Source of the DNA: Silvania hatchlandensis
Lineage (GTDB): Bacteria; Pseudomonadota; Gammaproteobacteria; Enterobacterales; Enterobacteriaceae
DNA length: 64,000 nt
Assembly (NCBI RefSeq): GCF_025564065.1
Contig: NZ_JAMGZK010000034.1
Coordinates: 1-64,000 of the forward strand
Direction of reading: 5' to 3'
Shown: positions 51,065-60,955 of the stretch, piece by piece
How the letters are laid out: each line of letters starts with the position of its first letter
Numbering within the stretch: the first letter of the stretch is position 1
The notes under the pieces: generated by a model
Database searches by the model: none
What the model saw: the letters and a program-made list of their open reading frames with translations, nothing else
Told to the model about the DNA's origin: nothing
Made by a program: the position numbers and the translations under genes

Positions 51065-51616
51065 TTATGAATGACATTCATAAACCTGTTGTGCCGCACG
51101 TAAATCTGCGAGGGTATCGATGTCGAGCACGATGCCGTAGTCGGAGAGGGAAATGTCTTTTACCTCTCCCTGCTGTCGGGCGCGCATCACAATCTGTTTT
51201 GCGCCCCTATCGCCTGACAGCGCCCGCAACGCCGGACCGTATTCGCGCCGAAATCCCACCGGATGGCCCTGTTGCTGGTGGTAGTGGGGAACCACAATCA
51301 TGTTTTCCGCCAACCCGTCGGCGACGCGCTGCAAAGAGTGGGGCTGAACCAGGGGGAGGTCGGCAGGCAGAATTAACCATCCCGGGGCGTGGCGCGTAGC
51401 CTGGACGCCAAGGGCAACAGACTCGCCCATGCCCCGCGTCCCGCCCTCCGGCCTGACCAGATACCACGGCAGATGCGCGGCGTCGACGGCCTGAATCACC
51501 CGCGTCAGGACAGATTCTCCGCCCAGCAGCGCATCAAGTTTATGGCTCATGCCGCCGGACGCAAGAAACCGTTCTCCGCGTCCGGCAGCAAGAATAATCA
51601 CCACCGGCGAGGCCAT
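51065..51616 (-). CDS. Molybdenum cofactor nucleotidyltransferase (MocA-like)
   Basis: A 183-residue nucleotidyltransferase of the MobA/MocA fold. The N-terminal IILAAGRGERF is the nucleotide-binding loop and LILPADLPLV carries the metal-binding Asp. MocA makes the cytidine dinucleotide form of molybdopterin required by PaoC-type enzymes. The stop codon of paoD overlaps the start by 1 bp, so it is translated with the pao operon. This dedicated copy supports CTP specificity, but GTP cannot be excluded from sequence. Confidence 0.83.
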   Translation of the reverse strand: MASPVVIILAAGRGERFLASGGMSHKLDALLGGESVLTRVIQAVDAAHLPWYLVRPEGGTRGMGESVALGVQATRHAPGWLILPADLPLVQPHSLQRVADGLAENMIVVPHYHQQQGHPVGFRREYGPALRALSGDRGAKQIVMRARQQGEVKDISLSDYGIVLDIDTLADLRAAQQVYECHS

Positions 51617-52554
51617 TATCCCTCTCCCTGATTCAGCCGCACCGCCGCCACATCCGCCAGAATCGACAGCGCCAGGCTGCGTGCATCCCGGGCTTTAGGG
51701 AAGATGCCGATTGGCGCCCTGATGCGGTCTATCTCTTCCTCATGCCAGCCGAGATCGCGCAGTTTTTGCCTGCGCAGGCCATGCGTCCGCTGGCTGCCCA
51801 GCGCCCCGATGTAAAACGGATGGGCGTCGCGCGCGGCCTGCAGAACGGGCAGCTCGCGATCCAGATCGTGCCACAGCAGGATCACCGCCGTGTCCATATC
51901 AATCGCTACAGCGCTGTGCGCAGAAAAAGGGTCGGGGGCCACAATGTCATAGCCTGCCGCTGCAGCCAGCTCAGCCGTGGCCTGGGCTTCAAGCGATCGT
52001 CCGTGGATCATCAGCTGCACGCCCGGGTAATAGCCAATCTCGATCCCGCCGTGATGCCAGCCGGTGCGGGTTAACGCAGGCAGACAGGAGAGCCGTTGCG
52101 TACGCGGGACGTAGCGCAGGCCAGCCGGCTGGCGCTGCTCCAGACGATTAAGGACCGCCAGCAGCGGCTGCGCCGAGCGCAGCTTATGAATGGCCAGCGT
52201 AATCCCGCCCCCGCAGGGAAGGACAATGTCGAACCACGGCGATCCCTGCCCGTATCGCACCTCGCGATCCCGTCCGGAGGCGATCGCCTCCAGCGCTTCA
52301 AACGCCGCTGCCGCTTCAACGCAGCCCCCGGAGACGAAGCCGCAATACTGACCGTCGTCGCGCACCACCATCTGCGCACCCAGCGATCGCGCCGCGCCGC
52401 CGCGAATGGCAACCAGCGTCACCAGCGCAGCGTCTTTGCCGGACATCAACGCCTCGACCGCGAAGCGCAGTATTTCCCTGCTGTCGTCCGTCAGAAATGC
52501 CGGTTGCGGGGTACACAGGCGCTCGTCCGCCAGGCCAGTATGAGAGTAGGGCAT
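51616..52554 (-). CDS. paoD: PaoD, XdhC-family molybdenum cofactor chaperone
   Basis: A 312-residue XdhC/CoxI-family protein that binds and inserts mature molybdenum cofactor into PaoABC. The N-terminal XdhC_CoxI domain has LVTLVAIRGGAARSLGAQMVV and FVSGGCVEAAAAFEAL with the conserved Cys. The C-terminal Rossmann-like domain contains FYIGALGSQRTHGLRRQKL and IRAPIGIFPKARDARSLALSI. It follows paoC after 9 bp. Confidence 0.88.
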   Translation of the reverse strand: MPYSHTGLADERLCTPQPAFLTDDSREILRFAVEALMSGKDAALVTLVAIRGGAARSLGAQMVVRDDGQYCGFVSGGCVEAAAAFEALEAIASGRDREVRYGQGSPWFDIVLPCGGGITLAIHKLRSAQPLLAVLNRLEQRQPAGLRYVPRTQRLSCLPALTRTGWHHGGIEIGYYPGVQLMIHGRSLEAQATAELAAAAGYDIVAPDPFSAHSAVAIDMDTAVILLWHDLDRELPVLQAARDAHPFYIGALGSQRTHGLRRQKLRDLGWHEEEIDRIRAPIGIFPKARDARSLALSILADVAAVRLNQGEG

Positions 52555-52563
52555 CGTTCCTCC

Positions 52564-54762
52564 TTACACCACGTCCGGCAGGGCGCTGAGTAGCTTATCC
52601 AGGGTAATGGGATAGTCCCGGACTCTCACCCCCGTTGCGTTATAGACTGCATTGGCGATGGCGGCACCCACCCCGCATAAGCCGAGTTCACCCACCCCTT
52701 TGGCTTTCATCGGGGAGGAGATGGGGTCGGTATCCTCGAGGAAAATCACCTTCTGCTCGGGAACGTCGGCATGAACCGGGACTTCATACCCTGCCATATC
52801 GTGATTAACGAAATAGCCCAGCCGGGTATCGACGGCCAGCTCTTCCATCAGCGCGGCGCCCAGCCCCATGGTCATCGCCCCAATCACCTGGCTGCGGGCG
52901 GTTTTTGGATTCAAAATGCGCCCGGCGGCGCACACCGCCAGCATCCGGCGTACCCGCACCTCCCCGGTCGCGCTGTCCACGCCCACCTCGACAAAATGTC
53001 CGGCAAACGTCGACTGCTGATACTGCTTCGCCAGATCGCCAAACTCGATACTGTCTTCGGCGCTCAGCGGGCCGCTGGCGGCAGCCTCGGCAATGTTCGC
53101 GCTGCGTGAACCGCTGATTATCTTCCCGTCACTGAATTGCGCCTGGTTCGGATCAAAACCCAGCTTCGCGGCAACCGCTTCACGCAGCTTGATGCAGGCG
53201 GCGTACACCCCGGCGGTGGAGGTGTTTGCGCCCCATTGCCCGCCGGAACCGGCCGACACCGGGAAGCTGGAATCCCCCAGATGTACTGCCACTTTTTCCA
53301 GCGGCACGCCCATCATTTCAGCCGCCGTCTGGGCGAGGATGGTGTAGCTCCCGGTGCCGATGTCGGTCATGTCCGTCTCCACCGTCACCTTGCCGTCGGC
53401 ATCCAGATGTACCCGCGCGGCGGATTTTTCTAACAGGTTGTTGCGAAAACCGGCCGCCACGCCGATCCCCACTCGCCAGCGCCCATCCTGCACCTGGCCG
53501 GGCGTGGGATTACGATCCTTCCAGCCAAACTGTTCTGCCCCCGTTCGCAGACACTCAACAAGCTGGCGGCGGGAGAAAAAACGCTCCGGGTTGGCCGGAT
53601 CGACCTGGGTGTCATTGAGGATGCGAAACTCAACCGGATCGATACCCGCTTTTTCCGCCAGCTCATCAATGGCGATTTCAAGCGCCATCAGGCCCGGTGC
53701 TTCACCGGGGGCGCGCATGGCGTTGCCCTCGGGGAGATCGAGTGTTGCCAGCCGCAGACCGGTATGGCGATTGGCCCCGGCGTAAAGCAGTTCGGTCTGC
53801 TGTACTGCCGTCTCCGGCGTGCCGCCAGGCAGATTACCGGACCAGCTATCGTGGGCGATGGCGGTAATTTTCCCCGCTGCGTCGGTCCCGATACGGATGT
53901 GCTGAATAGTGGCCGGACGGTGGGTGGTGTTATTGGGGATAGCCGGTCGCGGGAGCATCACTTTCACCGGGCGCTTTACCGCGCGGGCCGCCAGCGCGGC
54001 CAGCAGGGCGTCGCTGCGCAGGAACAGCTTGCCGCCAAACCCGCCACCGATGTAGGGCGACAGAATGCGAACGTTCTCCGGGGCGATCTTCAGGGTTTTA
54101 GCCAGATCGGAGCGACACCAGTCGATCATCTGGTTCGAGGTCCAGACGGTCACCTTATCACCTTCCCAGACGGCCATCGACGCATGCGGTTCCATCGCCA
54201 TATGGCTTTGATCGGGCGTGGTATAGGTAGCATCTAGCGTCACCGCCGCCGCCGAAAAAGCGGCCTCAAAATCCCCGGTGTTTTTGTCGGGCGTGTCCTC
54301 TGGCGGCGCCTTGACGGTCGGTTTTGCATCTGAGAGCGAGTAAGCGCCTGGGTCGCGGCGATAGGTCACCTGCACCAGCGACGCCGCCGCGCGGGCCTGC
54401 TCGAACGTCTCGGCAACCACCAGCGCCACGGCCTGATGGTAATGTTCGATGGTTGGGCCGCCCAGCAGCGTGGCGGTGTTTTTATCCCCTTTACCGAGCG
54501 CGCCCGCGTTGCTGGCGGTGATCACCGTTAATACACCCGGTGCGTTTTTCGCGGCATCTGTTTCGATGGCGGCGATCCGCCCTTTGGCGATTGCCGAACC
54601 GACGACATAGCCATAGGCGGCATTGGGTGCCTGTTCATGCCACTCGTAGGCGTAGTGTGCCGTGCCGGTGGTTTTTTGCGGACCGTCGATACGATCGTGC
54701 GGCTGGCTGACCACCTTAAGCTGGTCAATGGGGTTTTCCCCTGCCGGTTTATCAAATTTCAT
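52564..54762 (-). CDS. paoC: PaoC, molybdopterin-binding subunit of aldehyde oxidoreductase
   Basis: A 732-residue large subunit of the periplasmic aldehyde oxidoreductase PaoABC. It carries the molybdopterin cytosine dinucleotide and oxidises aromatic and other aldehydes to acids. Cofactor-binding segments include [36 protein letters not shown] and [13 protein letters not shown]. The catalytic Glu is in [13 protein letters not shown] near the C-terminus. There is no signal peptide; it is exported in complex through the Tat signal of PaoA. Overlaps paoB by 4 bp. Confidence 0.93.
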   Translation of the reverse strand: MKFDKPAGENPIDQLKVVSQPHDRIDGPQKTTGTAHYAYEWHEQAPNAAYGYVVGSAIAKGRIAAIETDAAKNAPGVLTVITASNAGALGKGDKNTATLLGGPTIEHYHQAVALVVAETFEQARAAASLVQVTYRRDPGAYSLSDAKPTVKAPPEDTPDKNTGDFEAAFSAAAVTLDATYTTPDQSHMAMEPHASMAVWEGDKVTVWTSNQMIDWCRSDLAKTLKIAPENVRILSPYIGGGFGGKLFLRSDALLAALAARAVKRPVKVMLPRPAIPNNTTHRPATIQHIRIGTDAAGKITAIAHDSWSGNLPGGTPETAVQQTELLYAGANRHTGLRLATLDLPEGNAMRAPGEAPGLMALEIAIDELAEKAGIDPVEFRILNDTQVDPANPERFFSRRQLVECLRTGAEQFGWKDRNPTPGQVQDGRWRVGIGVAAGFRNNLLEKSAARVHLDADGKVTVETDMTDIGTGSYTILAQTAAEMMGVPLEKVAVHLGDSSFPVSAGSGGQWGANTSTAGVYAACIKLREAVAAKLGFDPNQAQFSDGKIISGSRSANIAEAAASGPLSAEDSIEFGDLAKQYQQSTFAGHFVEVGVDSATGEVRVRRMLAVCAAGRILNPKTARSQVIGAMTMGLGAALMEELAVDTRLGYFVNHDMAGYEVPVHADVPEQKVIFLEDTDPISSPMKAKGVGELGLCGVGAAIANAVYNATGVRVRDYPITLDKLLSALPDVV

Positions 54763-55715
54763 GCCTGAGCCCTCGCTTCTGTCAGCACGGAGGCAAGCGT
54801 TCGCTTCGCCAGGGTTAATTTGAACGCGTTTGCTGGCGTCGGGTGTGCGCTGGCGAACAGCGCGTCATACACCGCCTGCGCGCCCTGCGGGAGCAGTGCA
54901 TCGGCTTCAGTCATCCGCCACGGTTTATGCGCCACGCCGCCCAGCGCCACCCGTCCGCTACCGTCCGGCTGGACAATCGCAGCGACCGATACCAGCGCAA
55001 AAGCGTAGGAGGCGCGATCGCGCACCTTGCGGTAAATGTGTTTCCCGCCCGCGGGCGGCGGCAGGGTGACGGCGACGATAAGCTCGCCTGGCGTGAGCGT
55101 GGTTTCGAGATGGGGCGTTTTCCCCGGGGCGCGATAAAAGTCCGCCACCGGGATGGTGCGTTCTTTTCCGTCCGGGGTGATGGTTTCTACCACTGCATCC
55201 AGCAGCCGCATGGCGACGGCCATGTCGCTCGGATGGGTGGCAATGCAGGCTTCACTCACCCCGACGACCGCATGCTGACGGCTAAAGCCTTCCAGCGCCG
55301 CGCAGCCGCTGCCGGGCAGGCGTTTATTGCAGGGCTGGTTGGTGTCGTAAAAATAGGGGCAGCGCGTGCGCTGCAGAAGATTACCCGCCGTGGTGGCCTG
55401 GTTGCGCAGCTGACCGGACGCCCCGGCAAGCAGCGCGCGGCACAGTACGGCGTAGTCACGCCGGACGCGATCGTCAGCCGCCAGATCGGTGTTACGCACC
55501 AGCGCCCCGATACGCAAACCGCCCCCATCAGTGCCGGCAATGTTATCCAGGCCCAGTCCGTTGACGTCGATCAGGTGGGTCGGGGTCTCAATCTCCAGCT
55601 TCATCAGGTCGAGCAGATTGGTGCCCCCGGCGATAAATTTGGCCCCGCGCGTGCGCCGGGCGCTGGCGGCGGCCTCGGCCGGGGTTTTTACGCGCTCATA
55701 GGTAAAGGCTTTCAT
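54759..55715 (-). CDS. paoB: PaoB, FAD-binding subunit of aldehyde oxidoreductase
   Basis: A 318-residue medium subunit. The FAD-binding PCMH domain has [14 protein letters not shown] near residue 28 and [12 protein letters not shown]. An inserted Cys cluster, [23 protein letters not shown], binds the extra [4Fe-4S] centre that is particular to PaoB-type subunits. It passes electrons from PaoC to FAD and on to PaoA clusters. Overlaps paoA and paoC by 4 bp each. Confidence 0.92.
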   Translation of the reverse strand: MKAFTYERVKTPAEAAASARRTRGAKFIAGGTNLLDLMKLEIETPTHLIDVNGLGLDNIAGTDGGGLRIGALVRNTDLAADDRVRRDYAVLCRALLAGASGQLRNQATTAGNLLQRTRCPYFYDTNQPCNKRLPGSGCAALEGFSRQHAVVGVSEACIATHPSDMAVAMRLLDAVVETITPDGKERTIPVADFYRAPGKTPHLETTLTPGELIVAVTLPPPAGGKHIYRKVRDRASYAFALVSVAAIVQPDGSGRVALGGVAHKPWRMTEADALLPQGAQAVYDALFASAHPTPANAFKLTLAKRTLASVLTEARAQA

Positions 55716-56383
55716 GATTTTAGCCCCCCGGCGGCGTCTTCAATGGCGGCAAGAATATTGGCGTATGCGCCGCAGCGGCAGATATTGCCGCTCATGCGCT
55801 CGCGGATCTCGTCCGCGGTCATGTCCGGAGGGGAAACCAGATCGAGCGTGACGTGGCTGGGAATGCCCTCCTTGATCTCTTGCAGTACCGCCACCGAAGA
55901 GCAGATCTGTCCTGAGGTACAGTAGCCGCACTGGAAACCATCATGTTTGATAAACGCCGCCTGCATCGGATGGAGATTGTCAGGCGAACCCAGCCCTTCG
56001 ATGGTGGTAATGTCGGCATCCTGATGCATCACCGCCAGCGTCAGGCAGGCGTTGATCCTGCGGCCATTCACCAGCACGGTACAGGCCCCGCACTGCCCGT
56101 GGTCGCAGCCTTTTTTCGTGCCGGTCAGATGCAAATTTTCACGCAGCGCATCCAGCAGCGTGGTACGTGTATCCACCTCCAGCTGCTGGCTTTTGCCGTT
56201 TACGCGCAGGGTCAACGGTAGGATTTCCGGCGGTGGCGTGACGGCGGGTTCGCCTTCGGCCAGCGCTGAATGCGGATAAACCGCCACCGTTGCTGCCGTG
56301 GCCGCACTCACTTTGAGTAGGGTCCGACGGGTCAGACTGAAATCACCCCGATGGTCTTCAGGATGTTCGCCTTGGTTGCTCAT
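55712..56383 (-). CDS. paoA: PaoA, [2Fe-2S] subunit of aldehyde oxidoreductase with Tat signal
   Basis: A 223-residue iron-sulfur subunit. The N-terminus [15 protein letters not shown] leads into the Tat motif [20 protein letters not shown], which exports the whole heterotrimer. Two [2Fe-2S] clusters are bound by [20 protein letters not shown] plus its fourth Cys, and by [12 protein letters not shown] with NICRCGAY. The start is set where CCGGAGG precedes MSNQG; a longer frame adds 16 residues. First gene of paoABCD-mocA. Confidence 0.92.
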   Translation of the reverse strand: MSNQGEHPEDHRGDFSLTRRTLLKVSAATAATVAVYPHSALAEGEPAVTPPPEILPLTLRVNGKSQQLEVDTRTTLLDALRENLHLTGTKKGCDHGQCGACTVLVNGRRINACLTLAVMHQDADITTIEGLGSPDNLHPMQAAFIKHDGFQCGYCTSGQICSSVAVLQEIKEGIPSHVTLDLVSPPDMTADEIRERMSGNICRCGAYANILAAIEDAAGGLKS

Positions 56384-56577
56384 ACCAGGCCTCCGGTATT
56401 CAAAAGGGGAAAAGAACGAGAAGGGGTGCAACGATGCTGTCTGTTTTTTAAACGTTAAGCATAGTCGGCGAAGTGGGTGGGATTATTCTTAAAACCTGAA
56501 TGCGGTGATGAGCGGGACTGATTAATGAATGATGGTGAAGGGCGTGATGAGCGGGGCCTGGATAAACAGTGCCAGTA

Positions 56578-56910
56578 TCAGTTAAAAAGCCATCTCCCAG
56601 CGGCGGCTGATTCAGCAAACATCCTGACGGTTAAAGGTAGGCGTTTAGCGTCTATATCTTCCCGCTTTGCTTTAAACCAACGTGTCAGCAAAGGGGTATT
56701 TTGCCACGGAAAATAACAAGACCACCTGACAACCGACAGGTCTACATTAAAGGTTTGCTCAAACGCGTTCAGGGCATCATGCAGATCGTCACCAGGTGCA
56801 TCGAATAGATCTGAATCGAGTTCCAGAGGGATCTCTTCCCCATTTCCGCTAAGATAGCCGGGGATTTCTTCCCGGAATAGCGCTAATACCTTGTCATGAA
56901 TGGTACTCAT
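56578..56910 (-). CDS. DUF1493-family protein, putative immunity protein
   Basis: A 110-residue acidic protein: MSTIHDKVLALFREEIPGY followed by LELDSDLFDAPGDDLHDALNAFEQTFNVDLS, the DUF1493 acyl-carrier-like pattern, without a clear phosphopantetheine Ser. Function of the family is unknown. Its start overlaps the stop of the preceding gene (TGATG), so the two are co-translated. As the last gene after hcp and a small membrane-spanning gene, it sits where a type VI immunity gene would be; that role is inferred. Start at MSTIH is preferred over an upstream Met. Confidence 0.65.
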   Translation of the reverse strand: MSTIHDKVLALFREEIPGYLSGNGEEIPLELDSDLFDAPGDDLHDALNAFEQTFNVDLSVVRWSCYFPWQNTPLLTRWFKAKREDIDAKRLPLTVRMFAESAAAGRWLFN

Positions 56911-57359
56911 CAGAAGTATGTCCACGGTATTCGGTCGTTGGGACGGGCAATCAGATTATATTTTGCCTGAGTTTTCCTGGAAACTTGATAAATGGAGTTT
57001 ACCAGACCTATCCATCCCAACCAGGGAACGTAACGGGCAATGACAGCAGCGAGTTTGGTGGTCTTTTGCATTCTCACGCCAACAGGGGTCAGAACTCTTA
57101 TACCGAAAGGCACGCGTGCATCTCGTAATAGCATTCTTCCGTATTTGGAAATAACACTTGTGCCCTTGAGGGCTTCACCCGGTTTCGTTCTGGTATTTAG
57201 CCAGGGTTGCCCTGCGAGAATCGCAGCACCTGATTCAATACCGAGCTCCAGCTCATCACAAAATTGTTCGAGAAAAATCACGTCAAATAATTCACCGGGA
57301 GATAATTGATGTTGTCCGTGATAGAAATAGGTTCCATTAATTTCTTCAATAGTGTCCAT
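56910..57359 (-). CDS. Small membrane-spanning protein, putative type VI effector
   Basis: A 149-residue protein of a family I cannot name. The N-terminal part (MDTIEEINGTYFYHGQHQLSPGELFDVIFLEQF) is soluble-looking. A basic stretch, LLRDARVPFGIRVLTPVGVRMQKTTKLA, precedes one hydrophobic segment (AAVIARYVPWLGWIGLVNSIYQV) near residues 108-130. No enzyme motif is seen. A toxin that inserts into membranes would look like this, but the evidence is only context: directly after hcp and before a DUF1493 gene. The start MDTIEE follows AGGTGAG; it lies 8 bp after the hcp stop. Confidence 0.6.
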   Translation of the reverse strand: MDTIEEINGTYFYHGQHQLSPGELFDVIFLEQFCDELELGIESGAAILAGQPWLNTRTKPGEALKGTSVISKYGRMLLRDARVPFGIRVLTPVGVRMQKTTKLAAVIARYVPWLGWIGLVNSIYQVSRKTQAKYNLIARPNDRIPWTYF

Positions 57360-57367
57360 TGACTCAC

Positions 57368-57850
57368 CTATGCAGTCTGGCGCTCGTTCCATGCATCTTT
57401 AAATATTATATTTCCATCACAATGCTTCCAGGTGATTTTCTCATAGCGCAATTCAACCGTCTCCAGATGGTTATTGTTTTTATCCTCAGGCGCTGCCATG
57501 GTGGGGGATATAGAGACAATTCGAACGCCTTCAAGCAGCATATTGAAATACTCTACCTCCTGACCGCCATCATTTATTTTGTACCATTTAATCTCGGCAG
57601 ATTTCAGATTCTGACCGGTTGAAACAGCTTTGTAGAGATAGGGGCTTGAGTAATCGAACTCTTTGACAATGATCATCGGTGAGTGCTGACGTGGGCCTGT
57701 TGGTTTACCTGTGAGGCTATCAGTCGGGATAGATAGGTTATGGTGAAATCCTTTAAATTCTATGCTGTTTTCTCTTCCTGAAATATCGCAGCCGCCTTTA
57801 ATCAGTGCGCCACCGTCGTCATAGATCCACAAATTACCCGGAATAGCCAT
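57368..57850 (-). CDS. hcp: Hcp-family type VI secretion tube protein
   Basis: A 160-residue Hcp1-family protein that forms hexameric rings of the type VI tube and can chaperone small effectors in its lumen. Characteristic segments: MAIPGNLWIYDDGGALIKGG, GFHHNLSIPTDSLTGKPTGPRQHSP, SSPYLYKAVSTGQNLKSAEIKWYKIN and LETVELRYEKITWKHCDGN. No other type VI structural gene is in the window, so it is an orphan copy serving a machine encoded elsewhere. First gene of a three-gene cassette. Confidence 0.92.
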   Translation of the reverse strand: MAIPGNLWIYDDGGALIKGGCDISGRENSIEFKGFHHNLSIPTDSLTGKPTGPRQHSPMIIVKEFDYSSPYLYKAVSTGQNLKSAEIKWYKINDGGQEVEYFNMLLEGVRIVSISPTMAAPEDKNNNHLETVELRYEKITWKHCDGNIIFKDAWNERQTA

Positions 57851-58213
57851 TTATTCATTTCCCTATAAGATACCGTTGAGACAGTATAATGATTAATGGT
57901 TGATTGGCAATAAATGGATGTCAGAGGGCGTGTTTATAAATGAGAGTAATATGAGTGATGATGTCATAACCTGAATAAATATTATTAGATCACCATTGGT
58001 GATTTAAAGGTTATAGCGCCCGTACTTGCCGGGGAAGTTTTTATGAGGTTGCTTATTTTTGGGTTAGATGTGAGGTAAGTATATAGATTATGCCGTTTAC
58101 CTTTACAGGAAGAGTTAATTCATTCCTGTAAAATAGTTTCTGCATAAGCCATTACAATTTTCAGTTTTCATTTGGTCTTAAGCATTTTCTATTTACGTCA
58201 TTGCCTGTTAAAC
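57851..58213. other. AT-rich intergenic region upstream of hcp
   Basis: About 360 bp without a supportable gene. It is markedly AT-rich and holds the hcp promoter (minus strand). No repeat or RNA gene was recognised. AT-rich upstream regions of type VI genes are often bound by H-NS; that is inference here. Confidence 0.5.
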
Positions 58214-58239
58214 GCGCCAGACGCTCCCGCATCTGGCGC
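58214..58239 (-). terminator. Hairpin after the GH88 gene
   Basis: The arms GCGCCAGA and TCTGGCGC flank a 10-nt loop. It lies 10 nt past the GH88 stop on the minus strand. The T-run after it is weak (GTTTAACAGG). Confidence 0.6.
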
Positions 58240-58248
58240 ATTGCCTCC

Positions 58249-59454
58249 TTACCAGTAGCGCTCCCACACCTGGCGTACCCGCGTCAGTGCTTCAAGGTAA
58301 AAGTAATCCCCCCAACTGCAGCACTCATCCACCCCAATGCCCGCGGGCAGGTGATAAACCGAATGCTTCAGCAATCCTTCGCACGCGTCATCGTCTCCCG
58401 CCAGATAATGGTCCGTCAGCGACTGCACCATCCGCAGCGCCATCTCCTCGTAATGGGCACGATGCTCATCCAGTGCAGGCAGTACGTTGACCAGCTCGAA
58501 CAGGCCGCAGGCGGCGATGGCGGCTGCCGAGCTGTCGCGTACCGCGTCGGTGCCCAGTAGGGCTAAATCCCAGTGGCACACGTCATCTTCCGGCAGGCGA
58601 TTGATAAAATAGTGGCTCAGGCTGCGGGTCAGTTCGACCAGCTGTTTATCTCCGGTGTAGAGATAGCTGAGCACAAAGCCATAGATGGCCCACGCCTGGC
58701 CGCGCGACCAGCACGACGTATCGCTGAACCCCTGATGCGTATCGCCAAAGCGCGGCTCGCCGGTCACCACGTCCATGTAGAAGGTATGAAAGGTCGAGGC
58801 ATCCGGTCGCACGATGTACTTTGCCGCCTGCTGCGCATGTGCCGCTGCGGCCTCAGCATAGCGTGCATCCCCGGTCTGCTGGCTGGCCCAGTACAGAAGC
58901 GGCAAATTCATATTGCAATCAATGATCATCCGCCCCTGCTGCGCCGGGTCGCTTAAGTCTCCCCACGCCTGAATAATGCCGGCCACCGGGTGATAGCGCT
59001 CCATCAGGATGTCGGCCGCCTGCAGCGCGGTCTGGCGGGCGCGTTCATTGCCCGTTAAACGCCAGGCGTTAACGCAGGAGAGCGAATAGAGAAAGCCCAG
59101 ATCGTGGGTTGCCGTTTCAACGCGCTGCGCCAGTCGCTCGGCAAAAGAGGGCAGATACCGCTCCGCCGCCTGACGGTATTTGTCATCACCGGTGAGCTCC
59201 CAGGCCAGCCACAGCTGCCCGGTCCAGAAGCTGGTGGTCCACTGGGTATTTTCGGACGGCGTCCATTTGCCGCCTTCGCAGGCTTCATTCGGGAAGCGAT
59301 CGCCCATCGCAACGATGGTCTTATCCAGCCTGCGGGTGATGCGTTCTATCGCCTTATCCACCTTGCGGCGCAGCAGCAGGCGATCGACCTGGTGCAGTTC
59401 AATGGGGCGCAGTGACTCGGTCACGGCATGGGCAGTGACTAATGAACGGGTCAT
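58249..59454 (-). CDS. GH88 unsaturated glucuronyl hydrolase
   Basis: A 401-residue cytosolic (alpha/alpha)6-barrel enzyme that removes the 4,5-unsaturated uronic acid from oligosaccharides left by polysaccharide lyases. The family's two catalytic Asp lie in ATHDLGFLYSL and RMIIDCNMNLPLLYWA. The aromatic WTTSFWTGQLWLAWE and CWSRGQAWAIYGF are typical of GH88. Whether substrates derive from pectin, glycosaminoglycan or other lyases is not clear. It is 14 bp after the MFS symporter gene; the two form an operon divergent from an AraC regulator. Confidence 0.87.
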   Translation of the reverse strand: MTRSLVTAHAVTESLRPIELHQVDRLLLRRKVDKAIERITRRLDKTIVAMGDRFPNEACEGGKWTPSENTQWTTSFWTGQLWLAWELTGDDKYRQAAERYLPSFAERLAQRVETATHDLGFLYSLSCVNAWRLTGNERARQTALQAADILMERYHPVAGIIQAWGDLSDPAQQGRMIIDCNMNLPLLYWASQQTGDARYAEAAAAHAQQAAKYIVRPDASTFHTFYMDVVTGEPRFGDTHQGFSDTSCWSRGQAWAIYGFVLSYLYTGDKQLVELTRSLSHYFINRLPEDDVCHWDLALLGTDAVRDSSAAAIAACGLFELVNVLPALDEHRAHYEEMALRMVQSLTDHYLAGDDDACEGLLKHSVYHLPAGIGVDECCSWGDYFYLEALTRVRQVWERYW

Positions 59455-59468
59455 AAAGTGTCCTTAGA

Positions 59469-60752
59469 TTAGTGTTTTACCGGTTCGACCGGTGAGGGTT
59501 TCAGTTCCGGAGAAAAGCTGCCGGTCGCGCCGCGTACAGACCGACACGGTGAGAGGGTGAAAGCGGAGATAAGGGTGAACAGCAGGGCGCAGCCGCCCAT
59601 TATCAGGTAGGTCTGTTCGAAGCCAATTTTCTCGTACAGATAACCTGCAGGCGGCGCCACCACCACGGAGCCGACGTAAACCATCGCCTGATAACCCAGC
59701 AGGTACATGGTGGCATTCACTTTTTTATGGAAATGCTCGGCGATGTATTTGAAAACCGAAATCAGCAGCAGCGCGATCTCAACGCCGTACAGCGGCTTGA
59801 TAATTGAGATGATCAGCGGGTCCGAGGTCAGCCCCGAAGCGATCAGGCGTATCCCCACCACCAGGCCACACAACAGCAGGCCTTTTTTGGCCCCGAAGTG
59901 ATTCACCACCGCCGGGATAAACATCATCATCAGAAACTCAATGCCCGCCTGCAGGGTACCCAGATAGCCGTACCACGCGTTGCCCTGCTGTTTGGTCTCG
60001 AAAAAGGAGACGAAGTAGCGGGGGAACTGCTGCTCGGCGACAAACATCATCCACGCCACACCGGCCACATACAGGCTGAACATCCAGAACTTCTGCGTTT
60101 TCAGCAACGCAATCACGTCGGCAAAGACAATGCGGCTGTCTGCAATGACGTTGTTATGGCGCAACTGCTCGTCGCCAATTTTCAGGCTCATCAACACCAG
60201 CAGCATCAGTACCGAGGTCCCGCTGCTGAGCAGAAAGTTAGCCAGCGGGGTGATGTTAAACAGCACTCCCGACACCGAGGCGGCCAACGCCCAGCCGAGA
60301 GATCCCCACATGCGGATCCGGCCAAACTCCAGGTTATACAGCCGGCTAAAGCGATCGGCATAGGATTCCGCCGCCGCGACGCCGGCATACCAGCCGAGGC
60401 TCAGCCAGAACGCGCCGACCACGATGCCAATTGTGGTGTGGGTTAACAGCAGAGGCTGATAAACCGTGACAAAAAACGGTGCCATCAGCGCCGACGTGGC
60501 GCAGACAAAATAGAGCAGCCATTTGCTCATGCCTATTTTATCCATGATGTAGCCGTAGACCGGTTTTAAAATCACCGCAAATAAGCCGTTGATCGCAAAC
60601 ACGCTGCCAATCGTTATGCTGTCTAGTCCAACTTTCTGACTGAGCCATAAAGCATATAAACCAAAGCTTGATGACCAGGTGAAAAAGTACAGAAAAATAA
60701 ACACGCTCATTTTTATTTGAGCGGTACGAACGGGCGAGGACAGAGTCATCAT
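59469..60752 (-). CDS. Oligosaccharide:H+ symporter (LacY-like MFS)
   Basis: A 427-residue, 12-helix transporter of the oligosaccharide:H+ symporter family. IFLYFFTWSSSFGLYALWLSQKVGLDSITIG is the first helix pair, KPVYGYIMDKIGMSKWLLYFV the loop 2/3 motif, and EFGRIRMWGSLGWALAASVSG matches the LacY signature with the functional Glu and Arg. It likely brings in the unsaturated oligosaccharide that GH88 hydrolyses. The C-terminal tail is Pro-rich. AGGAGAAATA precedes the start. Confidence 0.85.
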   Translation of the reverse strand: MMTLSSPVRTAQIKMSVFIFLYFFTWSSSFGLYALWLSQKVGLDSITIGSVFAINGLFAVILKPVYGYIMDKIGMSKWLLYFVCATSALMAPFFVTVYQPLLLTHTTIGIVVGAFWLSLGWYAGVAAAESYADRFSRLYNLEFGRIRMWGSLGWALAASVSGVLFNITPLANFLLSSGTSVLMLLVLMSLKIGDEQLRHNNVIADSRIVFADVIALLKTQKFWMFSLYVAGVAWMMFVAEQQFPRYFVSFFETKQQGNAWYGYLGTLQAGIEFLMMMFIPAVVNHFGAKKGLLLCGLVVGIRLIASGLTSDPLIISIIKPLYGVEIALLLISVFKYIAEHFHKKVNATMYLLGYQAMVYVGSVVVAPPAGYLYEKIGFEQTYLIMGGCALLFTLISAFTLSPCRSVRGATGSFSPELKPSPVEPVKH

Positions 60753-60838
60753 TATTTCTCCTGATTACTCATATATAGCTTCATTACGTGTAAAAGCACA
60801 CGGTGGGTGAAGACTAGTGCGCCCGTTGATAATCTCCG

Positions 60839-60854
60839 AGTGAGCCACCTCACA
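60839..60854. promoter_or_regulatory. CRP-like site in the symporter/AraC promoter region
   Basis: AGTGA-GCCACC-TCACA matches the CRP consensus TGTGA-N6-TCACA at nine of ten positions. It lies 87 bp before the symporter start and 102 bp before the AraC start and would place sugar uptake under catabolite control. Confidence 0.65.
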
Positions 60855-60862
60855 AAAACTAG

Positions 60863-60880
60863 CCGTTATTTAAATAATGG
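60863..60880. promoter_or_regulatory. Palindrome in the symporter/AraC promoter region
   Basis: CCGTTATTT and AAATAATGG form an 18-bp palindrome with one mismatch, 9 bp from the CRP-like site. Candidate AraC-family operator. Confidence 0.45.
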
Positions 60881-60955
60881 TGGATAAAATCGCGCAGAGG
60901 GCAATATTTTATAAATGATGGCGTAAAAACTTAAATCTATTGCCCTGAGAGAAAC

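Noticed and set aside
54843..55925. Plus-strand open frame of 360 codons opposite paoB and paoA
   Set aside because: Antisense to conserved iron-sulfur and FAD domains; no coding signature.
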